Made by a program: the position numbers and the translations under genes. A DNA stretch of 64,000 bases from Actinomycetes bacterium (GTDB lineage Bacteria; Actinomycetota; Acidimicrobiia; Acidimicrobiales; RAAP-2). The notes under the pieces were generated by a model. That model saw only the letters and a list, made by a program, of their open reading frames with translations, was not told where the DNA came from and did not search any database. Below are positions 50,951 through 60,641 of this stretch, one piece after another. Where the stretch lies: NCBI GenBank assembly GCA_021827705.1, contig JAKAUQ010000036.1:1-64000 (forward strand), written 5' to 3'. Within the stretch, counting starts at the first letter, position 1, and each line of letters starts with the position of its first letter.

Positions 50951-52005
50951 TCGGCACCGTGGATCCGTGGCCCGTCGTCGGCGCCGTCGTGGTCGTGGGG
51001 GCCGTCGCCGCAGGCACGGTAGGCCGGCGCCGCCGCCGGCGGCGTCCGGTTCCGCCCGCCCCGACGCCCGCCCCGCTGCCCGACGTCCTGGTCACGGCGA
51101 TCGAGCCGCGGCCGACCCTTCCGGAGCCCGCGATCGACTTGGCCGAGCGGCTCGGGCGGTCGCGCGGCGTCTTTGACCGCCTGCGCGGGCTCACCGCCAG
51201 CACCGTGGGCCCCGAGCAGCTCGCCCTGGTCGAAGAGGTGCTGCTGCGCAGCGACGTGGGGGTCGCTACCACGGCGGCGGTGCTGCACCAGCTCGAAGGG
51301 GGTGCTCCCGAGGGCGTGGCGGCCGCCGTGCGCGCCGCGCTGCGCGCCGCCCTGGTGTCCGAGCGCCGCCTGCGGGTCGATGCCGATCCGGGTCGGGTGG
51401 GGGTGTGGCTGTTCGTCGGCGTGAACGGCGTGGGCAAGACGACGACCATCGGCAAGATCGCGACGCGCGAGGTGCTTCAGGGCCACCAGGTGATCTTGGC
51501 GGCCGGGGACACGTTCCGCGCGGCGGCGGCTGACCAGCTGGGCCAGTGGGCCGAGCGGTCGGGCGCCGACCTCGTGCGCGCCCACGAAGGCGCCGATCCC
51601 GGGTCCGTCGTGCACGACGCCATTGGCCGGGCCGCCTCGCGGGGCGCGGACCTGGTCTTGGCCGACACCGCCGGGCGCCGAGCCAGCAGCACGAACCTGC
51701 TCGACGAGCTGGCCAAGGTGCGCCGCGTTGCGGACCGGGAGCCCGGTCAGGTGCTCGAGACCCTCCTGGTCGTGGACGCGACGACCGGGCAGAACGCGCT
51801 CAGCCAGGCGCGCGAGTTCCTCGCCGCGGCCGCCGTCACGGGGATCGTGCTGACCAAGCTCGACGGCACGGCCCGGGGTGGCATCGTCGTGGCCATCGAG
51901 CGCGAGCTGGGCATCCCGGTCAAGTTCGTGGGCGTGGGCGAGGGACCCCACGACCTGATTGCCTTTGACCCCGACGCCTTCGTGGCCTCGCTGCTGGAAG
52001 CGTGA
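50947..52005 (+). CDS. ftsY: Signal recognition particle receptor FtsY
   Basis: 352 residues. An N-terminal hydrophobic segment (PVVGAVVVVGAVAAGTVG) followed by a run of arginines anchors it to the membrane, an actinobacterial FtsY feature. The NG GTPase domain has GVNGVGKTTT at about 158-167, DTAGRRASS, TKLDGTARGG and GVGEGPHDL. It docks the SRP-ribosome complex at SecYEG. GTG 50947 overlaps smc. Confidence 0.95.
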   Translation: MIGTVDPWPVVGAVVVVGAVAAGTVGRRRRRRRPVPPAPTPAPLPDVLVTAIEPRPTLPEPAIDLAERLGRSRGVFDRLRGLTASTVGPEQLALVEEVLLRSDVGVATTAAVLHQLEGGAPEGVAAAVRAALRAALVSERRLRVDADPGRVGVWLFVGVNGVGKTTTIGKIATREVLQGHQVILAAGDTFRAAAADQLGQWAERSGADLVRAHEGADPGSVVHDAIGRAASRGADLVLADTAGRRASSTNLLDELAKVRRVADREPGQVLETLLVVDATTGQNALSQAREFLAAAAVTGIVLTKLDGTARGGIVVAIERELGIPVKFVGVGEGPHDLIAFDPDAFVASLLEA

Positions 52006-52008
52006 CGG

Positions 52009-52014
52009 TAGCCT
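52009..52014 (+). promoter_or_regulatory. -10 hexamer TAGCCT, leaderless start of ffh
   Basis: TAGCCT, four bases after the ftsY stop, is followed by six bases and ATG 52021. Confidence 0.55.
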
Positions 52015-52020
52015 GCCACC

Positions 52021-53493
52021 ATGTTTGACGCGCTGGCCGAACGACTCGAGCGCCTCGGCGCCTCGCTGCGCTCGCGGGGACGTCTGAGCGAGGCGGACCT
52101 CGACGACGCCTTCGCGGAGGTGCGCACGGCGCTCCTGGAGGCCGACGTCGAGATCACCGTGGTGCGGGCCTTCTTGGAGGCGCTGCGGACGCGTTTGAGC
52201 GGTCAGGCGCTGAGCCAGAGCCTGACGCCCGGCCAGCAGGTCGTCAAGGCGGTCCACGAGCAGCTCATTGAGGTGCTGGGGGGCCAGACCCTCAAGGTGA
52301 CCTACGCCTCGCGTCCCCCGACGGTCGTGCTGCTGGCCGGACTGCAGGGCGCGGGCAAGACCACGGCTGCGGCCAAGCTCGCCGCCTGGTTCAAGGAGCA
52401 GGGCCGTCACCCGCTGCTGGTGGGGGCGGACCTGCAGCGCCCCGCCGCCGTCGAGCAGCTGCGGGTCCTGGGCGCCCAGGTTGGGGTCGACGTGTTCAGC
52501 GAGCCGACCGACCCTGTCGCGGTGGCGCGGGCGGCACTCGCCGAGGCGATCCGCGTGGGTCGCGATGTCGTCATCGTCGACACCGCGGGCCGTCTGAGCA
52601 TCGACCAGGCTCTCATGGACGAGGTGCGGCGCATCAGGGACGCCGTGACGCCCCACTACACGTTCCTGGTGATCGACGCGGTCACCGGCCAAGACGCCGT
52701 GCACACCGCTCGCGCCTTCCACGACGCCTTGGACCTGAGCGGTCTCATCGTCACCAAGCTCGACTACGACGCGCGCGGGGGCGCGGTGCTGTCGGCCCGC
52801 GGCGTCGTGGGCCGGCCAGTGGTGTTTGCCTCCACCGGCGAGCAGGTCCGCGACTTCGACCTGTTCCACCCCGACCGCATGGCTTCGCGGATCCTGGGGA
52901 TGGGGGACACCCTGACCCTGATCGAGCAGGCCGAGCGCACGATGGACCGCGACGTCGTGGAGGCCTCGGCGGGACGGCTCCTGGAGGGAACCTTCACCCT
53001 CGACGACTTCCTGGCCCAGATGAACCAGGTGCGACGCATGGGATCCCTGGGCGGCCTGATGCGCCTGATGCCGGGGATGACCAAGGAGATGCGCAGTGCG
53101 GCCTCCAATCTGGACGAGCGCGAGCTGGACCGTGTCGAGGCCATCATCCGGTCGATGACCCCGGGCGAGCGCCGCACCCCGACGATCATCGACGGCTCGC
53201 GCCGTGCGCGCATCGCCCGGGGGGCGGGGACCACGGTCAACGCGGTCAACCACCTGCTCAAGCAGTTCGGGGAGATGCGCCGGATGATGCGCCAGGTGGG
53301 CAGCGGCGGGAACGTCCCCGGGATGCCGTCGCGGGGCCGCCTGGCGGCGATGGCCGGGCGCGGGGGCTCCGAGGCGATGCCCGCGGGCTTCGAGGCCCTG
53401 GCCGAGGGGCTGCGCGCCGGGCGGCCCGCCACGCCCAGCCCGAAGGGCAAGAAGAAGAAGGGCGGTCGGGTCACCCCTCCCAAGCAGCGATAG
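52021..53493 (+). CDS. ffh: Signal recognition particle protein Ffh
   Basis: 490 residues. The NG GTPase has GLQGAGKTT at about 107-115, DTAGRLSID and TKLDYDARGG. The C-terminal methionine-rich M domain (RRMGSLGGLMRLMPGMTKEM) binds signal peptides and SRP RNA, and the tail is basic (KGKKKKGGR). No 4.5S RNA gene is seen nearby. Its TAG stop is the first half of the TAGACT hexamer for rpsP. Confidence 0.95.
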   Translation: MFDALAERLERLGASLRSRGRLSEADLDDAFAEVRTALLEADVEITVVRAFLEALRTRLSGQALSQSLTPGQQVVKAVHEQLIEVLGGQTLKVTYASRPPTVVLLAGLQGAGKTTAAAKLAAWFKEQGRHPLLVGADLQRPAAVEQLRVLGAQVGVDVFSEPTDPVAVARAALAEAIRVGRDVVIVDTAGRLSIDQALMDEVRRIRDAVTPHYTFLVIDAVTGQDAVHTARAFHDALDLSGLIVTKLDYDARGGAVLSARGVVGRPVVFASTGEQVRDFDLFHPDRMASRILGMGDTLTLIEQAERTMDRDVVEASAGRLLEGTFTLDDFLAQMNQVRRMGSLGGLMRLMPGMTKEMRSAASNLDERELDRVEAIIRSMTPGERRTPTIIDGSRRARIARGAGTTVNAVNHLLKQFGEMRRMMRQVGSGGNVPGMPSRGRLAAMAGRGGSEAMPAGFEALAEGLRAGRPATPSPKGKKKKGGRVTPPKQR

Positions 53494-53496
53494 ACT
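53491..53496 (+). promoter_or_regulatory. -10 hexamer TAGACT of rpsP, formed partly by the ffh stop
   Basis: The first three bases are the ffh stop codon. Transcription would start near 53503, giving a leader of about 45 bases with AAGGA before GTG 53549. Confidence 0.45.
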
Positions 53497-53548
53497 GGGC
53501 CGCTCGAGTACCCCGCCGCGTGGCCGTGGGTCGGGAAGGACAGACGTC

Positions 53549-53854
53549 GTGGCAGTGAAACTCCGTTTGGTGCGGATGGGCAAGAAGAAGCAGCCGACCT
53601 ACCGCGTTGTGGCCATCGAGAGCCACCGGTCGCGCTCGGGGGCCTTCCTCGAGATCGTCGGCACCTACCAACCCCGCGGGATCTCCGACGCCGAGCCCGA
53701 GACCGTGGCGACCATCGACAACGAGCGGGCGGTGCACTGGCTGCGCAACGGCGCCCAGCCCACCGACCGCGTTGCGCGCATCCTGGAGCGCTCCGGCGCC
53801 ATGGCAGCGTTTCGCGCGGCGTCCGAGGTGCCCACGGAGGTCGAGCCCTCGTGA
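53549..53854 (+). CDS. rpsP: 30S ribosomal protein S16
   Basis: 101 residues starting AVKLRLVRMGKKKQPTYRVV and containing GAFLEIVGTYQPR and WLRNGAQPTDRV. GTG 53549 has AAGGA upstream. It opens the rpsP-KH-rimM-trmD unit with a GTGA overlap, as in most bacteria. Confidence 0.96.
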   Translation: MAVKLRLVRMGKKKQPTYRVVAIESHRSRSGAFLEIVGTYQPRGISDAEPETVATIDNERAVHWLRNGAQPTDRVARILERSGAMAAFRAASEVPTEVEPS

Positions 53855-54153
53855 GCGACGAGCTGACTCCCGACTACGTCGAAGGCGACATCAACCACGT
53901 GGGCGGCGCGATCGCGCCCCTGTCGACGGCCGTGCTGGAGTACCTGGCGTCCGCCCTGGCTGACGATCCGGCCGCCGTGCGCATCGACGTCGCGCGCCGC
54001 CACGACAAGGCCGTGCTCTCCCTCTCCGTGGGGCCCGACGACATGGGGCGCATCATCGGGCGACGTGGGCGCACCGCGCAGGCCCTCCGGACGCTGGTGG
54101 CCGCCGCCGGATCACGCGAGGGCGTGACGACCTCGGTCGACATCGTCGACTGA
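53851..54153 (+). CDS. khpA: KH-domain RNA-binding protein (KhpA-like)
   Basis: 100 residues. The KH signature is DDMGRIIGRRGRTAQALRTL (GxxG loop GRRG), preceded by an N-terminal tail of about 35 residues longer than usual for KhpA. KhpA proteins bind RNA with KhpB and affect cell size and small RNAs. GTG 53851 overlaps rpsP; the gap to rimM is one base. Confidence 0.9.
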   Translation: MSDELTPDYVEGDINHVGGAIAPLSTAVLEYLASALADDPAAVRIDVARRHDKAVLSLSVGPDDMGRIIGRRGRTAQALRTLVAAAGSREGVTTSVDIVD

Positions 54154-54154
54154 C

Positions 54155-54631
54155 GTGCCCGATGGGCGCATGCTCGAGGTCGGCCGGATCGTCCGGGCGC
54201 ACGGGCTGCGCGGCCAGGTGGTCGTCGACCTGTGGTCGCCTCGTCGCGAGCGCCTGGCGGCTGGCTCTCGGCTGAGCACGCCGCTGGGGAGCCTCGTGGT
54301 GCGCGATGCCCACCCCCACGGGACCCTCTTCCTGACCTCCTTCGAGGGGATGGAGCGCCGCGAGGACGCCGAGTCGTGGCGTGGCGCCGTCCTGTCGGCC
54401 CCCGAGGCCGGGGGCGAGGACGACACGACCATCTGGATCGACGACCTGTTCGGGGCGGCCGTCTACGACCAGGACGGCCAGCACCGGGGCTCGGTGGTCG
54501 GCGTCGAGGCCAATCCCGCGAGCGACCTGCTGGTCCTCGACGACGGGACGCTGGTCCCCTTGCACTTCGTGACGCGCGTGGCGGCCCACGAGCGCGTCGA
54601 CGTCGACGTGCCCGAGGGGATCTTCCCGTGA
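54155..54631 (+). CDS. rimM: Ribosome maturation factor RimM
   Basis: 158 residues. The N-terminal beta-barrel starts LEVGRIVRAHGLRGQVVVDL, and the C-terminal PRC-barrel has DLLVLDDGTLVPLHFV. It binds S19 and assists 30S head maturation. Its stop overlaps trmD as GTGA. Confidence 0.92.
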   Translation: MPDGRMLEVGRIVRAHGLRGQVVVDLWSPRRERLAAGSRLSTPLGSLVVRDAHPHGTLFLTSFEGMERREDAESWRGAVLSAPEAGGEDDTTIWIDDLFGAAVYDQDGQHRGSVVGVEANPASDLLVLDDGTLVPLHFVTRVAAHERVDVDVPEGIFP

Positions 54632-55377
54632 GCTTCGCCGTCGACGTCATCACGCTGTTCCCGGAGGCCGTGACCCACTACGCGCAGACCTCGATCCTCG
54701 GACGGGCCGCCGCCGAGGGCCACTGGCGTCTGCGGACGCTCGACCCGCGCTCGATGACCACCGACGTGCATCGCACGGTGGACGACACCCCCTACGGCGG
54801 CGGCGCCGGCATGGTCATGCGGCCCGAGCCCGTCGTGGACCTCGTCGAGTCGGTGCCCGACTTGGCCCGACCCGTGCTGGCGCTGACGCCCGCGGGTCGA
54901 CCCTTCCGCCAGGCCGACGCGCGCCGTCTGGCCGCGGGGACCGGCCTCACCCTGGTGTGCGGGCGCTACGAGGGCATCGACCAGCGTGCCCTGGACCTGG
55001 TGGCCGACGAGGAGGTGACGGTCGGGGACTTCGTGCTGGCCGGCGGGGAGCCGGCTGCGCTGTGCGTGATTGAGGCGGTCGTGCGGCTGGTGCCAGGCGT
55101 CCTGGGCAACGAGGACTCCCTCCAAGAGGAGAGCTTCGGTGCTGGCCTGCTGGAGTATCCCCACTACACGCGGCCGGCCACCTACCGGGGGCGCGACGTC
55201 CCCGCGGTGCTGCGCTCGGGGGATCACGCGGCCATCGCCGCCTGGCGCCGGGCGCAGTCGCTGGCCCGCACGCGGGACCGCCGACCCGACCTGCTGGCCC
55301 AGCGGGGCGGCCTCAGCGTGCCGGAGCGCGAGCTCCTGGATCGCTACGGGTTGGATGATCCGGCGTGGGGCGAGTAG
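54628..55377 (+). CDS. trmD: tRNA (guanine-37-N1)-methyltransferase TrmD
   Basis: 249 residues from GTG 54628. DVITLFPEAV starts the SPOUT fold; DDTPYGGGAGMVMRPEP, CGRYEGIDQR and VGDFVLAGGEPAAL are the AdoMet knot and substrate motifs, with LEYPHYTRPATYRG in the C-terminal part. It makes m1G37 to prevent frameshifts. The TAG stop forms part of the rplS promoter. Confidence 0.95.
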   Translation: MSFAVDVITLFPEAVTHYAQTSILGRAAAEGHWRLRTLDPRSMTTDVHRTVDDTPYGGGAGMVMRPEPVVDLVESVPDLARPVLALTPAGRPFRQADARRLAAGTGLTLVCGRYEGIDQRALDLVADEEVTVGDFVLAGGEPAALCVIEAVVRLVPGVLGNEDSLQEESFGAGLLEYPHYTRPATYRGRDVPAVLRSGDHAAIAAWRRAQSLARTRDRRPDLLAQRGGLSVPERELLDRYGLDDPAWGE

Positions 55378-55385
55378 ACTCTACT
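55373..55385 (+). promoter_or_regulatory. Palindromic rplS promoter AGTAGACTCTACT
   Basis: AGTAGA-C-TCTACT is a perfect inverted repeat containing the trmD stop and a TAGACT -10 (55375-55380). The leader to ATG 55408 has CGGAGG. A small regulator could bind here, but no candidate is known. Confidence 0.45.
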
Positions 55386-55407
55386 GACCCGAGACCCGGA
55401 GGCTGCC

Positions 55408-55764
55408 ATGATCCCGACCGAACTGATCGACCGTGACTCGCTGCGTACCGACGTCCCGGCTTTTCGGCCCGGCGACACCCTGAAGGTACACGTGCGGGTC
55501 GTGGAAGGCACCCGAGAGCGGGTCCAGGTGTTCCAGGGCGTCGTGCTGCGCCGCCAGGGTGCGGGCGTCCACGAGACCTTCACCGTGCGCAAGATCAGCT
55601 TCGGCGTGGGCGTCGAGCGGACCTTCCCGGTGCACGCGCCGACGATCGCCAAGATCGAGGTCGAGTCCTACGGGGACGTGCGGCGCGCGAAGCTGTACTA
55701 CCTGCGCTCGCTGCGCGGACGGGCGGCCCGGATCAAGGAGCGCCGCGTCACCGAGCGTTCCTAG
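55408..55764 (+). CDS. rplS: 50S ribosomal protein L19
   Basis: 118 residues. Diagnostic blocks are [47 protein letters not shown] and [19 protein letters not shown] 55408 is preceded by CGGAGG. In many actinobacteria lepB and rnhB follow; here DUF2469 follows directly. Confidence 0.96.
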   Translation: MIPTELIDRDSLRTDVPAFRPGDTLKVHVRVVEGTRERVQVFQGVVLRRQGAGVHETFTVRKISFGVGVERTFPVHAPTIAKIEVESYGDVRRAKLYYLRSLRGRAARIKERRVTERS

Positions 55765-55770
55765 GGCGCC

Positions 55771-56061
55771 ATGGGCGAAGAAGAGCTGGACGACTACGAG
55801 GCCAGCCTGGAGTTGTCGCTGGTCCAGGAGTACAAGGCCGTGGTGGGAATGTTCCACTACGCCGTGGAGACGGACCGCCGCTTCTACCTGGCCAACGACG
55901 TCGCCGTCGAGGTGCGGGAGACCTCTCCGGCGATGGTCGAGCTGACGCTCACTGACGCGTGGGTGTGGGACATGTACCGCGCGGCGCGCTTCGTGCCCTC
56001 CGTGCGGGTGCTGACCTTTCGCGACGTCAACATCGAGCGCCTGCCCAAAGACGAGCTGTAG
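55771..56061 (+). CDS. DUF2469 family protein
   Basis: 96 residues. Blocks DDYEASLELSLVQEYKAVVG, ETDRRFYLANDV and LTDAWVWDMYRAARFV, then TFRDVNIERL, match the short acidic actinobacterial DUF2469 family. Function unknown; it is conserved near rplS/rnhB and probably linked to translation or RNA metabolism. It starts at ATG 55771, six bases after rplS. Confidence 0.9.
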   Translation: MGEEELDDYEASLELSLVQEYKAVVGMFHYAVETDRRFYLANDVAVEVRETSPAMVELTLTDAWVWDMYRAARFVPSVRVLTFRDVNIERLPKDEL

Positions 56062-56067
56062 GGAACC

Positions 56068-56526
56068 GTGGGGCTCGTCCGGGTCCGGGCGGACCGCCAC
56101 GCGGCGGCGCGCGTCGACCTGGAGCCCGGCTGCCTGCTCGACGTGCCCGACGGCGTGGCCGCGCTGGTGCTGGCCGCGCGCGGCGTCGACGGGACGGGAC
56201 CCTGGCTGCGCGTGGGACCGGACTACCCCGCCGCCCTGGCCGCCCGGGACCTGGCGGCGCTGGCCTGGGTCATCGACGTCACCGACGCGGTGGTCGAGGG
56301 GCCCGACGCGCTCGACCAGGCGCGCGTGGTGCGCGCTCTGCTCAGCGAGGATGCCGTCAGTATGGAGAGCCCGGTGGCCACACTCGTCGAGGCCTACAAT
56401 CGCCCAGCTCCACCTCACGCGATCGCCGTATGGGCGTGGGTCGAGGGCGAGCTGCGCGACGGGGAGCGGACCCTGGCGCCCGGGCCCACGCGGCACGGGC
56501 GCACGCCCTGGGTCGAGGTTGACTAG
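56068..56526 (+). CDS. Hypothetical protein, unknown family
   Basis: 152 residues from GTG 56068, seven bases after DUF2469. The sequence is acidic and Ala/Val-rich, with no membrane segment. Recognisable features are only short: RVDLEPGCLLDVPDGVAALV near the start and PPHAIAVWAWVEGELRDGER near the end. In this position other actinobacteria carry yraN or rnhB, but neither family motif is present. It may be lineage specific. Confidence 0.6.
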   Translation: MGLVRVRADRHAAARVDLEPGCLLDVPDGVAALVLAARGVDGTGPWLRVGPDYPAALAARDLAALAWVIDVTDAVVEGPDALDQARVVRALLSEDAVSMESPVATLVEAYNRPAPPHAIAVWAWVEGELRDGERTLAPGPTRHGRTPWVEVD

Positions 56527-56560
56527 GCCCGCGCCGCGCGAGGGCCTCGAGCCGCCCGAG

Positions 56561-56566
56561 TAGGTT
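56561..56566 (+). promoter_or_regulatory. -10 hexamer TAGGTT, leaderless start of nfo
   Basis: TAGGTT is followed by seven bases and ATG 56574, which decides for this start over the in-frame GTG at 56565. Confidence 0.55.
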
Positions 56567-56573
56567 GGTGCCG

Positions 56574-57483
56574 ATGAACATCGGGGCGCACGTTCGCGGC
56601 GGCGGCTCGCTGATCCCCTCCCTGGAGGCGGGTGCGGCCCTGGGGGCGACGTCGATCCAGGTCTTCGTCCAGAGTCCCCGCATGTGGAAACCCACGCAGT
56701 ACGCGCCCGAGGTGCTCGAGGCCTACCGGGAGGCCCAGCGTGCCCACCCGACGATCACGCACACCTTCTGCCACGCCACATACCTGATCAACCTGGCCAG
56801 TGACGACCCCGCCCTGCTGGAGCGCTCGCGCACGGCCCTCGCCCACAACCTGCGCGTGGGCCGGCTCATGGGCGCCGCCGGGGTCGTCGTGCACCTGGGC
56901 AGCCACAAGGGCGCGGGCTTCGACCCCGCGGTCGCCCAGGTGGCCCAGGCCGTCCAGGGCGCCCTGGACGCGGCCGAGTCGGTGCCGGGGGCGTGCCCGC
57001 TGCTGATGGAGAACGCGGCCGGGGCGGGCGGCACGGTGGGGCGGAGCCTCGACGAGCTCGAGGCGGTCCTCGAGGCCACCGGACGTGACGAGCGCATCGG
57101 GCTGTGCCTGGACACCCAGCACCTCTTCGCCAGCGGCGTCGACTACGCCACGGTGGCCCGCGCCCGCGCACTGATCCGTGAGGTCGACCGCCGCTTCGGC
57201 CTCCAGCGCCTGGCCTGCTGGCACCTCAACGACTCCAAGACCCCCTTCGGGTCCAATCGCGACCGCCACGCCAACCTGGGCGAAGGCGAGATCGGAGCCG
57301 ACGGCCTGGCTCCGCTGCTCGGCCACCCGGCCGTGCGCAACCTGCCTTGGCTGCTCGAGGTCCCCGGCGACGGCGACGGGCCCCGCGCCCGCGACGTCGA
57401 GGCGGCCCGGGCCATCCACGCCGCGGGTCAGCTGCTCTACCAGCGTCCCGCCCGCCACCGTCCCCCCCACCAAGGAGAGCATC

Positions 57484-57491
<8 letters not shown>
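56574..57491 (+). CDS. nfo: Endonuclease IV
   Basis: 305 residues from ATG 56574. [12 protein letters not shown] starts the AP-endonuclease TIM barrel; later metal-binding blocks are [55 protein letters not shown] and GEGEIG. It cleaves abasic sites using three zinc ions. The stop overlaps fumC by eight bases. Confidence 0.93.
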
Positions 57492-58868
<1,377 letters not shown>

Positions 58869-58872
<4 letters not shown>

Positions 58873-59201
58873 GGCGTCCGCCGCTGCTGGACCCGGCGGC
58901 GCTCGACGCGTGGTGCGCTGCGCATCCCGCGTGGTCCCTCACGCACGGGCACCTCGTGCGCGAGGTGCGCCTCGCGAGTCACCGTGCGGCCGCCGACGTG
59001 GTCGTGGCCCAGGTGGCCATCGCCGACCGCCTCGACCACCACGCGGTCGTCACGCTGATCGACCGCGAGGTGCGCGTCGAGCTGTGGACGCACGACCGCG
59101 GTGGCGTCACCGAGCTGGATCTGGCCTTCGCCAGCGACTTCGATCAGGTGCTGGCGGCGCTCAGCCCACCGGCAGATCCCACAACGCCATCCACCGGGTG
59201 A
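58869..59201 (+). CDS. 4a-hydroxytetrahydrobiopterin dehydratase-like protein
   Basis: 110 residues from GTG 58869, overlapping fumC as [24 protein letters not shown] and [18 protein letters not shown] match the PCD/DCoH fold, with the catalytic HH...TH histidines. Such enzymes recycle pterin cofactors of aromatic hydroxylases, though many bacterial members have unclear roles. The last 41 bases overlap the convergent pspAB gene. Confidence 0.82.
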
Positions 59202-59736
59202 GGTCGGGCTCGATGGGCAGGTCGCCGCTCAGGAACGAGCGGGCGCGCAGCTCGAGCTCGTTGTCGCGCTGCTCGCCGGGCCGCGGGGCGAAGGGGTAGA
59301 AGGTGCCCTGCTTCTCCAGGTAGACGAGGCGCAGATCACCCTCGCCGGGGGCGTGCTGGGGAACGAAGCCGAAAACCGCGCACAGTAGGTGGGGGCCCAG
59401 GCCGTGGTCGACCAGCGTGCTGGCCGCGCCGTGGACGCGGGTGACGAGCGATCCGACATCGGCGTCGTCGATGACCACCCAGCGAAAGCCGAACGAGTCC
59501 GTGCTCATGGTGACCGTTGACGGGTCGGCGCCCACCTGGAGCAGAGCCAGGATCTCGGCGTCGGACTCGCTGGCATTCTCGCCGCTGCCCGCCTTGAAGC
59601 AGACGCCGCCGTGCCCCGAGCTCACCAACTCGAGCTCGGTCTCCAGCGTCAGGGCCGCCGTGGGCAGCGCGAAGAGCTGCTCGAGCTTGGGGGGCACCGG
59701 CCGGGTGCGCCCGAAGAGGGTGTCGCGCAGGCCCAC
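59161..59736 (-). CDS. PspA-associated protein PspAB
   Basis: 191 residues starting GTG 59736. GLRDTLFGRTRPVPPKLEQL, LLCAVFGFVPQ, YLEKQGTFYPFAPRPGE and [14 protein letters not shown] match the actinobacterial PspAB family closely. It is the last gene of pspA-htpX-pspAB; the htpX stop and this start share one base. It is thought to act with PspA and HtpX in the envelope stress response; biochemical function unknown. Confidence 0.9.
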   Translation of the reverse strand: MGLRDTLFGRTRPVPPKLEQLFALPTAALTLETELELVSSGHGGVCFKAGSGENASESDAEILALLQVGADPSTVTMSTDSFGFRWVVIDDADVGSLVTRVHGAASTLVDHGLGPHLLCAVFGFVPQHAPGEGDLRLVYLEKQGTFYPFAPRPGEQRDNELELRARSFLSGDLPIEPDLTRWMALWDLPVG

Positions 59737-60641
59737 TAGGCGTTCATCTGGCGCTCGAGCCGGCTGAGCTGCTCGAGGCGTCGCTCGAGGGACGGGTGCG
59801 TCGAGAAGATCGCCGCCGCCGTCCCGCCCGCGAGCGCGGGAGCGAAGAAGAAGGCGTTCATGCCCTCGGCGTGGCGCAGGTCGGTGCGCGGGATGCGGCC
59901 CAGATCGCCGCTCACGTGGACCAGGGCGCTGGCCAGGACGCTGGGCTTGCCGATCAGGATGGCGCCGGAGCGGTCCGCGGCCAGCTCGCGGTAGCGCGAC
60001 AGGGCCATCGTCAGCAGGTAGGCGATCACGTAGATGACGAGGGACACCAGCCAGGTCAGCATCTCCAGCAGCACCAGGTTCTCACCGTCGCGGCTGCGCC
60101 CGCCGCCGCCGAGCATCGCGCCCCACATGGCAATGCGGCTCACGAGCCCGGCCAGCATGCCCACGCCCGACGCGATGGTCATCACCGCCACGTCGCGGTG
60201 GGCCACGTGGCTGAGCTCGTGGGCCAGCACCGCCTCGAGCTCCTCGTCGTCCAGCCGGCGCATGAGGCCCCGGGTGGCGCAGATCACCGCGTGGTTCGGG
60301 TTGCGCCCGGTGGCGAACGCATTGGGCAGGTCGATCTCGGCCACGCCGACGCGGGGCTTGGCCATCCCCGACAGGGCGCAGAGCCGGTCCACGATCTGGT
60401 GCAGCCGGGGCTCCTGCGCGGGGGTGACCTCGTGCGCGCGCATCGAGAACATGGCGATCTTGTCGGAGAAGTAGTACTGCGAGAACAGCAGCGCGGCCGC
60501 AATGACCAGCACCACGACCGTCGAGACGCCGAGGCGGATCAGGACGGTGACGACGATGGCGTAGAGGAGGACCAGCGCCAGGCCGGTCATGAACATGCGC
60601 AGGCTAAGCCCGCGGTCGGCCTCGATGGGGCGCGCGCTCAC
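59736..60641 (-). CDS. htpX: Membrane zinc metalloprotease HtpX
   Basis: 301 residues. Two N-terminal membrane helices (FMTGLALVLLYAIVVTVLI and VVVLVIAAALLFSQYYF) precede the zinc motif HELSH with His141, Glu142 and His145; two more helices follow. NAFATGRNPNHAVICATRG is the conserved substrate groove. It degrades misfolded membrane proteins. GTG 60641 overlaps pspA, giving a PspA-HtpX stress operon. Confidence 0.95.
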   Translation of the reverse strand: MSARPIEADRGLSLRMFMTGLALVLLYAIVVTVLIRLGVSTVVVLVIAAALLFSQYYFSDKIAMFSMRAHEVTPAQEPRLHQIVDRLCALSGMAKPRVGVAEIDLPNAFATGRNPNHAVICATRGLMRRLDDEELEAVLAHELSHVAHRDVAVMTIASGVGMLAGLVSRIAMWGAMLGGGGRSRDGENLVLLEMLTWLVSLVIYVIAYLLTMALSRYRELAADRSGAILIGKPSVLASALVHVSGDLGRIPRTDLRHAEGMNAFFFAPALAGGTAAAIFSTHPSLERRLEQLSRLERQMNA

